Below, piece after piece: positions 48,427 through 56,997 of a stretch of 64,000 bases of DNA (positions are counted from its first letter, which is position 1; each line of letters opens with the position of its first letter). Location of the stretch: assembly GCF_014207985.1 (NCBI RefSeq), contig NZ_JACHMI010000001.1, forward strand, positions 9,283,001 to 9,347,000, read 5' to 3'. Made by a program: the position numbers and the translations under genes. This DNA comes from Nonomuraea rubra. GTDB lineage: Bacteria; Actinomycetota; Actinomycetes; Streptosporangiales; Streptosporangiaceae. The notes beneath the pieces were generated by a model that saw only the letters and a list, made by a program, of their open reading frames with translations, was not told the DNA's origin and did no database searches.

Positions 48427-49890
48427 ATGGGGACGACCACAGAGCCCGAGGTCCGGATCGCGACGGGTGCCGTACGGGGCCGCACCGAGGGCGGCGTGTC
48501 CGTCTTCCGCGGCATCCCGTACGCCATGCAGCGGCGCTTCGGCGCCCCCGGGCCCGCCGAGCCGTGGGACGGGGTACGTGACTGCGTGGCGTTCGGCCCG
48601 CCGCCGCCCCAGCAGTCCGCGCTCACCCCGGCCGTGGCGGGGCGCGGCGGCGAGAGCTGGCTGACGGTCAACGTCTGGTCGCCGTCGCCCGGCCCGGCGG
48701 CGCGGCTGCCGGTGATGGTGTGGATCTACGGGGGCGCCTACCGGGGCGGCGAGTCCGGCGAGTCCGTGTACGACGGCACGGTGCTGGCCAGGGAGGGGAA
48801 CGCGGTCGTCGCCACCCTCAACTACCGGGTCGGCATGGAGGGGTTCGCCCACGTGGCGGGGGCGCCGGCGAACCGCGGGCTGCTCGACCAGGTGGCGGCG
48901 CTGGAGTGGGTGCGGGACAACGTGGCCGCGTTCGGGGGCGATCCCGGGCGGGTGACGGTGTTCGGGGAGTCGGCGGGGGCCGGGTGCATCGCCGCGCTCA
49001 TGGCCATGCCGCGCGCCGCCGGGCTGTTCGGGCGGGCGATCGCGCAGAGCGTCCCCGGCACGTACTTCTCCGCGGCGCTGGCCTCGGACATCGCCGCCGT
49101 CCTGGCCGCGGAGCTGGATCTGCCGCCCGACGCCGGCGCGCTGGCCGCCGTCGAGCCCGGCCGGCTCGTCGCGGCGGCCGAGGCGGTGACGGGCCGGATG
49201 CGCCGGTACGAGGACCGCTGGGGCGCGGTCGCGCACACCGTCACCCCGTTCTCGCCGGTGGTGGACGGTGACGTGCTGCCCCGCGACCCCTGGAGCGCGC
49301 TGGCGGACGGGGCTGGCCGCGGGATCGAGCTGGTCGTGGGGCACACGCGGGACGAGTACCGGCTGTTCACGCGGACGGGGCGGGTGGCGGGGCAGGATCT
49401 GCTGGGGGTGTTCGCGCCGGGGCGGGAGCGGGCCTACCGCGACGCCTTCCCCGCGGCGGGGCCGGAGCTGCTGGACGAGCTGGTGCAGTCCGACTGGTTG
49501 TTCCGCATGCCGTCCCTGCGGCTGGCCGACGCGCAGGCCGCCGGGGGCGGGCGGGTGCACGCGTACGAGCTGACCTGGGAGAGCCCCGCGCTGGGCGGGG
49601 CGTGTCACGGGCTGGACGTGCCGCTGGTGTTCGGGAACCCGGGCAGCGGGATGGGCACCTTCTTCCTCGGTGAGAGCGCCCCGCCCGAGGCCGCCGCCGT
49701 GTCGGCCGCCTTCCGGCGGGCGTGGACCGGCTTCGCGGCGGGCGAGGGGCCCGGGTGGGAGCCGTACACGCCGGAGGGGCGCCTGACCAGGCTGTTCGAC
49801 GTCGAGCCCACCCTCGTGCCCTACCCGGAGGAGGCCTCCCGCCGCATCTGGGCGTCGCACGCGTTCGCCGAGCTCCCGCTTCTCGTCTGA
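48427..49890 (+). CDS. type B carboxylesterase
   Basis: 487 residues, ATG after GAAAGG. Carboxylesterase type-B family: 'GVSVFRGIPYAMQRRFGAP', oxyanion 'VMVWIYGGAYRGG', nucleophile 'VTVFGESAGAGCIAALMAM', and a late His in 'LGGACHGLDVPLVFGN'. Cytoplasmic; broad short-chain esterase. Upstream in-frame codons (from 48337) lack a ribosome site. Confidence 0.95.
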   Translation: MGTTTEPEVRIATGAVRGRTEGGVSVFRGIPYAMQRRFGAPGPAEPWDGVRDCVAFGPPPPQQSALTPAVAGRGGESWLTVNVWSPSPGPAARLPVMVWIYGGAYRGGESGESVYDGTVLAREGNAVVATLNYRVGMEGFAHVAGAPANRGLLDQVAALEWVRDNVAAFGGDPGRVTVFGESAGAGCIAALMAMPRAAGLFGRAIAQSVPGTYFSAALASDIAAVLAAELDLPPDAGALAAVEPGRLVAAAEAVTGRMRRYEDRWGAVAHTVTPFSPVVDGDVLPRDPWSALADGAGRGIELVVGHTRDEYRLFTRTGRVAGQDLLGVFAPGRERAYRDAFPAAGPELLDELVQSDWLFRMPSLRLADAQAAGGGRVHAYELTWESPALGGACHGLDVPLVFGNPGSGMGTFFLGESAPPEAAAVSAAFRRAWTGFAAGEGPGWEPYTPEGRLTRLFDVEPTLVPYPEEASRRIWASHAFAELPLLV

Positions 49891-49931
49891 GGCCACGCCA
49901 ACCCGAACTTTGTTCTGTAGTGTGGTGGGAT

Positions 49932-50660
49932 ATGACGGACATCTTCGATGACCTCCAGGCCGAGTACGAGCAACTCGACACCGTCCTCGCCGCTCTCACG
50001 CCCGCGCAGTGGTCGCACCCGTCCGCCGCCGCCGGCTGGACCGTCTCCGACGTGGTCCTCCACCTCGCCCAGTCCGAGGAACTCGCCGCCGCCTCGATCA
50101 GGGGCGAGCTGGCGGGCCCGCGCACCCGCGGCGAGGTGGACGCCATGGCGGACAGCGCCGTGGCCGCCGAGCGCGACATCGCCCCCGCCGACCTGCTGGC
50201 CCGCTGGCGCGCGGCCACCGCGTTCATGCCCGCCGAACTGCGCGCCCACCCCAGGGGCCACCGCCTGACCTGGGTCGCCGCCAGCCTGTCGCCCGCCACC
50301 CTGGCCACCACCCGCCTGGCCGAGCACTGGGCCCACGCCCTCGACATCACCGCCCCGCTCGGCATCCCCTACCCGGACACGGCGCGGCTGCGGCACATCG
50401 CCTGGCTGGGGCATCGCACGCTGCCGTACGCGTTCGACGTGGAGGGGCTGGCGGGCGGGCCCGTCCACTGCGAGCTCACCGCGCCGGACGGCGAGCTGTG
50501 GCACTTCGGCGACCACGACGCGCCGTCTGCGATCACCGGGCCGGCGGGCGACTTCTGCCGCGTGGGCGCGCGCCGCCTGGCCGCCGCCGACTCGGCGCTC
50601 AAGGCCACCGGCCCGCACGGCGCCGAAGCCCTCGCCGTCCTGCGCAACTACGCCTTCTGA
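49932..50660 (+). CDS. DinB/MDMPI-fold metal-binding protein (TIGR03084-like)
   Basis: 242 residues. 'LTPAQWSHPSAAAGWTVSDV' and 'LHLAQSEELAA' give the first His ligand of the DinB/maleylpyruvate-isomerase four-helix fold; 'LAEHWAHALDITAPLGIPY' gives the second, and 'RLRHIAWLGHRTLPYAF' the C-terminal wing, as in the TIGR03084 group. Related proteins use mycothiol, but the reaction is unassigned. A TAGTGT -10-like box 8 nt upstream suggests a leaderless start. Confidence 0.85.
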   Translation: MTDIFDDLQAEYEQLDTVLAALTPAQWSHPSAAAGWTVSDVVLHLAQSEELAAASIRGELAGPRTRGEVDAMADSAVAAERDIAPADLLARWRAATAFMPAELRAHPRGHRLTWVAASLSPATLATTRLAEHWAHALDITAPLGIPYPDTARLRHIAWLGHRTLPYAFDVEGLAGGPVHCELTAPDGELWHFGDHDAPSAITGPAGDFCRVGARRLAAADSALKATGPHGAEALAVLRNYAF

Positions 50661-50729
50661 CCTCGCCGTGCCCGCTGTTCGCGAATCCTGGCCCGCTCGC
50701 CGCGAATCCCGAGCTCGGCGCCGGGCCTG

Positions 50730-51233
50730 CTAGCCGAGCGTCCCGCCCAGCCGGCCCTCCAGCATCAGCAGCAGCTCCGCCAGCAGGCCGGCGAGCTCCC
50801 GCTCCTTCTCGGCGGGCAGGCCCTCCAGCAGCGCGGTCTCGTACTCGAGCTGCTCGGGCACCAACCGCATGATGAACTTCCTGCCCTGCTCGGTGAGCGA
50901 CAGGTGGGCCACGCGGCGGTCGCGGTCGTCCACGCGCCGGGCGACCAGGCCGAGCTCCTCCAGCCGCCGCACCCGCTTGGTCACGGCCGCCCCCGAGGCG
51001 AACGTCTCGCGGGCCAGCCTGCCCGGCGTCAGCTCGCCGCCGACCCTGAGCAGCGCGCACAGGACGTCGTACTCCGCCCTGTTCACCCCGGCGCGGCCGA
51101 GCGGGGCGTCGGCGGCCTGGTGGAGGAGGGCGGTGCAGCGGTTGAGCCGGCCGATGACGGCGATCGTGTCGAGGTCGGCGTCGGGGAGGACCTTCCGCCA
51201 CTGGCGCAGCGCGACCGCCACGGCGTCCTCCAC
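50730..51233 (-). CDS. MarR-family regulator, probable repressor of the FUSC exporter
   Basis: 167 residues from a GTG with GGAAGG upstream. Winged HTH: 'ELTPGRLARETFASGAAVTK' and 'RVRRLEELGLVARRVDDRDR' with the basic wing. It lies 61 bp after the FUSC gene on the same strand, and the FUSC promoter contains a perfect MarR-style palindrome, so autoregulated repression relieved by an aromatic acid is likely. The 70 bp between it and the previous convergent gene contain a repeated 'cgcgaatcc'. Confidence 0.9.
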   Translation of the reverse strand: MEDAVAVALRQWRKVLPDADLDTIAVIGRLNRCTALLHQAADAPLGRAGVNRAEYDVLCALLRVGGELTPGRLARETFASGAAVTKRVRRLEELGLVARRVDDRDRRVAHLSLTEQGRKFIMRLVPEQLEYETALLEGLPAEKERELAGLLAELLLMLEGRLGGTLG

Positions 51234-51294
51234 GTGAGCGATCCTTCCTGTGCCAGGGTGTTCGGTGGTCTCCGATCGTACGCGCCGGCCGAGG

Positions 51295-53022
51295 TTACGC
51301 GGACAGCTCGGCCAGCCGGTGGTGACCGGCCCGCTCGGCCGCCGCGATGCGTTCCTGCGGCAGCGCCGCGCTCCACCACTCGCCCGCCGCGAGGTCGGCC
51401 GCCTCACGCAGCTCCACCAGCGCCGCACGCAGCCGGTCGCGCTCCGCCCGCCCCCGCGGCTCCCCGATCAGGTGCTCCAGTCGTTCCAGCCCGTCCCGTA
51501 CGCGGGCGGCGGCCCGCCGGTCGGGCAGCACCACGCAGGCCAGCAACCCGGCGGCCGCCCCGAGGCAGGTGTCCAGCCAGCGATCGGCCACCAGCGCCGG
51601 CACCGGCTCCGCCCTCGCGAACTCGGTCATCAGCATGGCCATGGGGGCGACGAACACGCTGCCCAGCCAGTAGTTGCGGGTGATCGCCGCCTCCGTGACG
51701 AACTGCATGACCAGCACGGCCACGACCAGCGCCACCGCGCCCCACCTCGTCACGGGGACGATCAAGGTGAACAGGGCGACGCCCAGCAGGTTGCCCACCA
51801 CGCGCTGGAGGGCTCGGCTCCAGGACATGGTGGTGTTCGCGGCGAACACGGCCGCCGCCGTCACCACGGCCCAGTACGGCCTGCCCACGCCGAGCGCCAT
51901 CGACACCCACCCCGCCAGCACCGCCCCTCCGGCCACCATCACCACGACCCGCCACCAGCGCGCCACGAGCGCGAACGGCGAGCTCGCGGATCCCTTCCGT
52001 TCGACGTGCTCGGCGGCGATGCCCGTCAGCTCCGCCTGCTCGGCGTCCTGCGTCCGGGCGTCGCAGACCGGCGGCTCGGGGACCGGGCGGCCTTTGCGCA
52101 GCTCGTGCGCCCAGGCCAGCAGCATGCCGGCATCCACCCCACCGCCAGACCCCCGATCGCCGGACCCCAGATCGGCGGGCCCCAGATCGGCGGGCCCGCC
52201 GTCACCGAACCCACCGTCACCGAGCCCGCCGTCACCAGACCCGCCGTCACCGACGCGGGCGGCGGCCGACTCGGCCCGCACCAGCAGCAGCCGCAGCCCC
52301 TCGCGCCGATCGCCCGCACGGAGCAGCGTCTGCCACGCGGCGTTGACCGCCGTCGCCGCAGCATGGCGCGCCTGCTGGACGTCACCACCCCGCCCACCAC
52401 GGGTGCCCTCGTCCCGGGCGCGCAGGAGCCGGGCCGTCGCCTCCAGAGCGCGGGCGACCGCGATGCGCTCGGGACCGTGCGGGCGGAGGAGCCCGGGCGC
52501 CATGCCCACCACCCAGGCCACGAGCCCGCCCAGCACCCCCAGCCCCACGTGCACGGGAACGTCGGCGAGGCGCTGCCCTGGAACGAAGGCGGCGCTGGCC
52601 GCGATGAAGGTGAGCACGACGTTCCCCGGCGGGCCGATCCTGGTCGCGTCGCAGGCCGCCTTGTGCACCCCCGCCAGCACGGCGGCGACCGCCACCCGGA
52701 CGGCGACCGAGTCGGTGAGCGCCGCCGTGACGAGGGCGGCCGCGGTGCCCGCCAGCATCCCCAGCACGACCCATCCCAGCGCCCTGGCCCGGGCCGCGTA
52801 CGGCAGGCCGTGCCCGTACAGGGCGCACATGGCCCCGGCGGAGGCGTACAGGGTCAGGTCCAGCCGCCCCGCCAGGAGCAGTGCGAGCAGGACCACGGCG
52901 AGTGCGGCCACCCCGCTGAGGGCGGGTTTGTGCCACAGGTCGCCGAGGGGCGCGAGGCGTAGCGCGGCCCGGACGGGCATGCGGACACGGGGCCTGAGCT
53001 GGTGGAAGGGAAGGGCACTCAC
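51295..53022 (-). CDS. FUSC-family aromatic-acid exporter-like membrane protein
   Basis: 575 residues with two clusters of about five hydrophobic helices, each preceded by 'LTLYASAGAMCALYGHGLPY' and 'VGRPYWAVVTAAAVFAANTT', the fusaric-acid-resistance (FUSC) arrangement. The middle, cytoplasmic region contains a Gly/Asp-rich repeat. Probable substrate is a toxic carboxylate such as an aromatic acid. GTG start; no strong ribosome site. The operator and -10 lie immediately upstream. Confidence 0.88.
   Translation of the reverse strand: MSALPFHQLRPRVRMPVRAALRLAPLGDLWHKPALSGVAALAVVLLALLLAGRLDLTLYASAGAMCALYGHGLPYAARARALGWVVLGMLAGTAAALVTAALTDSVAVRVAVAAVLAGVHKAACDATRIGPPGNVVLTFIAASAAFVPGQRLADVPVHVGLGVLGGLVAWVVGMAPGLLRPHGPERIAVARALEATARLLRARDEGTRGGRGGDVQQARHAAATAVNAAWQTLLRAGDRREGLRLLLVRAESAAARVGDGGSGDGGLGDGGFGDGGPADLGPADLGSGDRGSGGGVDAGMLLAWAHELRKGRPVPEPPVCDARTQDAEQAELTGIAAEHVERKGSASSPFALVARWWRVVVMVAGGAVLAGWVSMALGVGRPYWAVVTAAAVFAANTTMSWSRALQRVVGNLLGVALFTLIVPVTRWGAVALVVAVLVMQFVTEAAITRNYWLGSVFVAPMAMLMTEFARAEPVPALVADRWLDTCLGAAAGLLACVVLPDRRAAARVRDGLERLEHLIGEPRGRAERDRLRAALVELREAADLAAGEWWSAALPQERIAAAERAGHHRLAELSA
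52146..52250 (-). repeat. 15-bp in-frame repeat in the FUSC gene
   Basis: Seven units of 15 bp in two flavours, 'cgggccccagatcgg' and 'cgagcccgccgtcac', encoding G-P-A-D-L and G-D-G-G-x pentads in the cytoplasmic linker. Confidence 0.9.
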
Positions 53023-53041
53023 CCAGAAAGCTTACCAGGTG

Positions 53042-53055
53042 TTTTACTCGTAAAA
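53042..53055. promoter_or_regulatory. MarR-type operator TTTTAC-TC-GTAAAA
   Basis: Perfect 6-bp arms, 2-bp spacer, 20 bp before the FUSC start and 18 bp before the end of the next gene. The only AT-only arms in the area. It overlaps a TATTTT -10-like box on the FUSC strand, so binding would block transcription. Confidence 0.75.
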
Positions 53056-53072
53056 TAATCCTCCATGGTGGT

Positions 53073-53825
53073 TCACCAGCCGCGATGGAGGGTGGAGGCG
53101 GGGACCGGCGCGTTGGACAGGCCCGGGGTGGGGCGGAAGGCGCGGGCCTGGGCGGAGGCGCGGCGGGCGGCGGCGCGGGACCCGGCGAGGTCCGCGGAGC
53201 GCCACATGTCCCACTGCGTGTAGGACGACGGCCCGATGCTGTCCACGGCGATCTGGCCGCTGATGCGGGTGATGTCCGAGGAGGCGACGAGGTCGAGGCC
53301 GATGCGCTGCATGATGGCCAGGGACATGCGGGCGGCGAGCACGCCCGCGCCGTCGGGGGCGCGGTCGGGCAGCGGGGCGTGGAAGACGTCGGTGGTGCCG
53401 TGATCGACGCGGCCGAGGTTCTCGGCCGCGATCCAGCCGAGCTCCTGGGAGATCGCGGTGGCCTCGGCGCGCAGCCACCGCAGCTCCTCCAGGTCGGCGG
53501 GTGAGATCCACACGCGACCGTAGATGCCGGCGTAGTGCGGGCTGCGGGTCAGGGCGGCGAAGCCGGGATCGGACCAGATGGACAGGCAGTCGTTCCAGCC
53601 GAGGTCGACCGCGGCCCGGAAGTGCTCGATCCCGCCCGGTACGTCCCCGGTCCGGCCGTGGAGGTCGGCGAGCATCGCGTGGATCATCGCGAGCCCCCAG
53701 CGCGGCCCCCGCCGCCACGCCTCCGGCAGCAGCGCCGTCAGCGCCTGCCGCCCCCGCATCAGGTCCCCGTGGACGATCGGCCGGCAGGCCGCGTACAACT
53801 CGTTGAAGCCGACTTCCATCCCCAC
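53073..53825 (-). CDS. protein of unknown function with TPR-like N-terminus
   Basis: 250 residues, from ATG 53825 or, with a GGGGTGGGG site, ATG 53819. Residues 15-85 have a TPR-like pattern ('AMIHAMLADLHGRTGDVPGG', 'IEHFRAAVDLGWNDCLSIWS', 'DPGFAALTRSPHYAGI'). The middle ('LGRVDHGTTDVFHAPLPD') and C-terminal parts ('SDITRISGQIAVDSIGPSSY') match nothing I know. The C-terminus is basic. No signal peptide. Divergent from an S41 protease across 181 bp with a palindrome. Confidence 0.7.
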   Translation of the reverse strand: MGMEVGFNELYAACRPIVHGDLMRGRQALTALLPEAWRRGPRWGLAMIHAMLADLHGRTGDVPGGIEHFRAAVDLGWNDCLSIWSDPGFAALTRSPHYAGIYGRVWISPADLEELRWLRAEATAISQELGWIAAENLGRVDHGTTDVFHAPLPDRAPDGAGVLAARMSLAIMQRIGLDLVASSDITRISGQIAVDSIGPSSYTQWDMWRSADLAGSRAAARRASAQARAFRPTPGLSNAPVPASTLHRGW

Positions 53826-53892
53826 CCCAGACCACCGCAGAACGACGCTTACTGATCTTTAGATAGCACTACCGGTGGGTGATCCGTCCACA

Positions 53893-53908
53893 CTAGGGAA
53901 ATCCCTAG
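53893..53908. promoter_or_regulatory. palindrome CTAGGGA-AA-TCCCTAG in the divergent region
   Basis: Perfect 7-bp arms, 2-bp spacer, about 70 bp before one start and 100 bp before the other. A similar but weaker AGGG-AGAA-CCCT occurs before the BTAD regulator gene (40433-40444). Likely a shared operator. Confidence 0.6.
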
Positions 53909-54006
53909 GACACCTCCGGTGGCGGCCCTATCACTCCCGGTGAAAGCGTGCCGGTATTCGAGCGCGGAAGGGTTTCCGCGCGGACGACCGGAACGGGTGG
54001 ACGAAG

Positions 54007-55905
54007 ATGACCGAGCCCACGAGCGGCGTCGCGAAGCAGGAACTGGACGACTTCCTTCGCACGGCGGACAAACTCACACTCGACGACAGGAGACTCCTGG
54101 TTCAGCAGGCGCTGGTGCTCATCGAGCAGAACTACGTGCATCTGCCGCTGAAGGCCGCGATGCACGCGGTGAACCCGGTGCAGCGGCTGCGGCTGCTCGC
54201 CGTGCGCCTGAGCAGGCAGACCCCGCAGACCATGGGCCCGGAATGGCGCTTCCACGCGGAACTGTCCGAGATCTTCCACGCGGTACGCGACCTGCACACC
54301 AACTATCTGCTGCCGCAGCCGTTCTCCGGCAGGATCGCCTTCCTCCCGTACCTCATCGAGGAGCACTACGACGGCGAGCGCCGCCACTACGTGATCACCC
54401 GGACGCTGCAGGGCTTCTCCGCCCCCGGCTTCGGCCCCGGCGTCGAGGTGACGCACTGGAACGGCATCCCGATCGACCGGGCGGTGGAGATCAACGCGGG
54501 CCGGTTCGCGGGCAGCAACCCGGCGGCCAGGCACGCGCGCGGCCTGCAGTCGATGACGATCAGGCCGCTGCGCGTGCACGTGCCGCCGGACGAGTCCTGG
54601 GTGGTGCTCACCTACGTCGGCCAGGACGGGATCCGCCGCGAGCTGAGCGAGACCTGGCGCGTCGGCGAGAACCTGCCGCCGTTCGTGAACGCCGACGAGC
54701 TGTCCGTCGCCGCCACCGCCCAGGGCCTCGACCTCGGCGCGGACGAGATCTCCCGGGCGCTCAAGCTGCTGTACGTGCCCGAGGCCGTCACCCCGCACGA
54801 GAGCCTGGGCGGCGCCGAGCTCGCCGCCGAACCCGCCGAGGCAGGCGCGGACGTCCCCACCTCCATGCCCGGCTTCTTCCGCGCCAGGAGCGTCGTCACG
54901 CCGTCCGGCACGTTCGGCCACATCCGCGTGTTCAGCTTCAGCGTCAACGATCCCGACGCGTTCGTCCGCGAGTTCGTCCGGCTCATCGGGCTGCTGCCGC
55001 AGAACGGCCTGATCCTGGACGTGCGCGACAACGGCGGCGGGCACATCTTCGCCAGCGAGTTCCTGCTGCAGACGCTCACGCCGCGCCCGATCGTGCCGGA
55101 GCCGACGCAGTTCATCACGACGAACCTGAACCTGCGGATCTGCCGCCAGCACCAGGAGAACCCGACCGAGCAGATCGACCTCGGCCCCTGGTGCCCGTCC
55201 ATGGAGCAGGCGCTGGAGACGGGCGCCGTCTACTCCGGCGCGTTCTCCATCACCCCGGCCGGCGGGGCGAACGCGATCGGCCAGCAGTACTTCGGCCCCG
55301 TCGTGCTGATCACCAACGCGCTCTGCTACTCGGCGACCGACATCTTCGCCGCCGGCTTCCAGGACCACAAGATCGGCAAGATCCTCGGCACGGACGACAA
55401 CACCGGCGCGGGCGGCGCCAACGTGTGGACGCACGAGCTGCTCAAGCTCCTGCTCGAACTCCCCTCCCCCGCCCCCGAGACCCCCTACAAGCCGCTGCCG
55501 GGCGGGGCCGGCATGCGGGTCTCGATCCGGCGCACGCTGCGCGTGCACGACCTGGCCGGCACGCCCGTCGAGGACCTCGGGGTGGTGCCCGACTTCCGGC
55601 ACCGGATGACCCGCAGGGACGTCCTTCAGGGCAACGAGGACCTGCTGGCCAAGGCCGGCGAGATCCTCTCCGGGCAGCCGGTGCGGCGGCTCGACGTGCA
55701 GGTCTCCGCCGCGCAGGTGACGCTCACGACCGCGCTCGTGGACCGGGCGGACCTCTACCTCGACGGCAGGCCCGCGGCGTCGGTGGACGTGAAGCAGCAG
55801 GTCACGACCGTGCCGGCGCCGGGTGCGGGGACGGCGCACGTCATCCGGGTGGAGGGGTTCCAGGGCGGCGAGCTGGTCGCCTCCCGGACGATCCTGCGGC
55901 CTTGA
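54007..55905 (+). CDS. S41-family serine protease, CPAF-like, without signal peptide
   Basis: 632 residues. Helical N-terminus, then a tail-protease-like core: His97 in 'AVRDLHTNYLLPQPF', a PDZ-like segment ('GFGPGVEVTHWNGIPIDRAV'), the S41 strand 'GLILDVRDNGGGHIFASEF', and the nucleophile Ser442 in 'VLITNALCYSATDIFAAGF'. The His-before-core arrangement is that of CPAF-type S41 proteases, which use Ser-His-Glu rather than Ser-Lys. A C-terminal beta domain follows. No export signal is visible. The start is the ATG 4 nt after an 'acgaag' site; earlier in-frame starts have no support. Confidence 0.9.
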   Translation: MTEPTSGVAKQELDDFLRTADKLTLDDRRLLVQQALVLIEQNYVHLPLKAAMHAVNPVQRLRLLAVRLSRQTPQTMGPEWRFHAELSEIFHAVRDLHTNYLLPQPFSGRIAFLPYLIEEHYDGERRHYVITRTLQGFSAPGFGPGVEVTHWNGIPIDRAVEINAGRFAGSNPAARHARGLQSMTIRPLRVHVPPDESWVVLTYVGQDGIRRELSETWRVGENLPPFVNADELSVAATAQGLDLGADEISRALKLLYVPEAVTPHESLGGAELAAEPAEAGADVPTSMPGFFRARSVVTPSGTFGHIRVFSFSVNDPDAFVREFVRLIGLLPQNGLILDVRDNGGGHIFASEFLLQTLTPRPIVPEPTQFITTNLNLRICRQHQENPTEQIDLGPWCPSMEQALETGAVYSGAFSITPAGGANAIGQQYFGPVVLITNALCYSATDIFAAGFQDHKIGKILGTDDNTGAGGANVWTHELLKLLLELPSPAPETPYKPLPGGAGMRVSIRRTLRVHDLAGTPVEDLGVVPDFRHRMTRRDVLQGNEDLLAKAGEILSGQPVRRLDVQVSAAQVTLTTALVDRADLYLDGRPAASVDVKQQVTTVPAPGAGTAHVIRVEGFQGGELVASRTILRP

Positions 55906-56079
55906 CCGTTTCCTGGGGCCCCGCGTCCGTGCGGGGCCCCGCGCGGCTGCTGTAGAGTGATCAGCACTCGAATCAGCGCTTTCCAGAAGTACGCCGCAGA
56001 GCGGAAGCGCACACCCCGCGCCACGGGGTGCCGAAGGGGCGGCACGGTTCTTTGCCGTCTCTTCGTTCGGAGGAATTTC

Positions 56080-56925
56080 ATGCACGTCGGCCTCGGCCTG
56101 CCCGTCACCGACCCCGAGTCGCTGCTCGACTGGGCCAGCAGGGCCGAAGCGGGCCCCTTCACCACTCTGGGCCTGCTCGACCGTCTCGTCTACGACAACC
56201 CCGAGCCGCTGGTCACGCTCGCCGTCCTCGCCGGCGCCACCACCAGGATCCGGCTCCAGACCGAAGTCCTCCTGCCGCCGCTGCGCGAGACCGCGCTGCT
56301 CGCCAAGCAGGCCGCGACCCTCGACCGGCTCAGCGGCGGCCGGTTCGTCCTGGGCGTCGGCATCGGCGGCCGGGCTGACGACCACGTGGCCGCCGGCACC
56401 GACCTGCGTACCCGCGGGCGCCGCATGGACGAGCAGCTCGCCACGATGCGGCGGCTGTGGGCCGGCGAGCCGTACGGCGAGGGCGCCGGCCCCATCGGGC
56501 CCGCACCCGCGCGGCCGGGCGGGCCCGAGGTGCTGATCGGCGGCTTCAAGCCCCGCGCGCTGGAGCGGGTGGCCCGCTGGGGCGACGGCTTCCTGGCCGC
56601 CGCGCCGCCCTCCTGGGCCGGCGGGCTGTTCGACACCGTGCGCGCCGCCTGGAAGGCGCACGGGCGCGACGGCTCGCCACGGATCGTCGCCCAGGTCGGC
56701 GCCGCCATCGGGCCCGAGCCCGTGATCGACGAGGCCCGGGCGGCGATGGGCGCCTACTACGCCTCGTCCGGGGTTGCGGACTACATGGTCGCGGGGATGC
56801 TCACCACCCCCGCCGCCGTCCGGGACGCCGTCGCCCGCCTCGGGGATCTCGGGGCGGACGAGGTCATGCTCTACTGCTTCGGCCGCGACCCCGGACAGGC
56901 CGACCGCTTCGCCGACCTCCTCTGA
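56080..56925 (+). CDS. LLM-class F420-dependent oxidoreductase
   Basis: 281 residues, ATG with GGAGGA. Bacterial luciferase-like TIM barrel: 'HVGLGLPVTDPESLLDWASR', 'TRIRLQTEVLLPPLRETALL', 'LSGGRFVLGVGIGGRADDHV', 'PEVLIGGFKPRALERVARWG'. The family uses F420 or FMN; the short N-terminus and absence of an FMN-type pattern favour F420. Substrate unknown. Upstream, a direct repeat ATCAGC(A/G)CT lies beside a TAGAGT -10-like box. Confidence 0.9.
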   Translation: MHVGLGLPVTDPESLLDWASRAEAGPFTTLGLLDRLVYDNPEPLVTLAVLAGATTRIRLQTEVLLPPLRETALLAKQAATLDRLSGGRFVLGVGIGGRADDHVAAGTDLRTRGRRMDEQLATMRRLWAGEPYGEGAGPIGPAPARPGGPEVLIGGFKPRALERVARWGDGFLAAAPPSWAGGLFDTVRAAWKAHGRDGSPRIVAQVGAAIGPEPVIDEARAAMGAYYASSGVADYMVAGMLTTPAAVRDAVARLGDLGADEVMLYCFGRDPGQADRFADLL

Positions 56926-56997
56926 ACCGGCCACATCGAGCGCGCCCGCACCAAGCCGCCCACGCTGAGCCCTCTGCGCCGAGCCGGCCGCGCTGGG

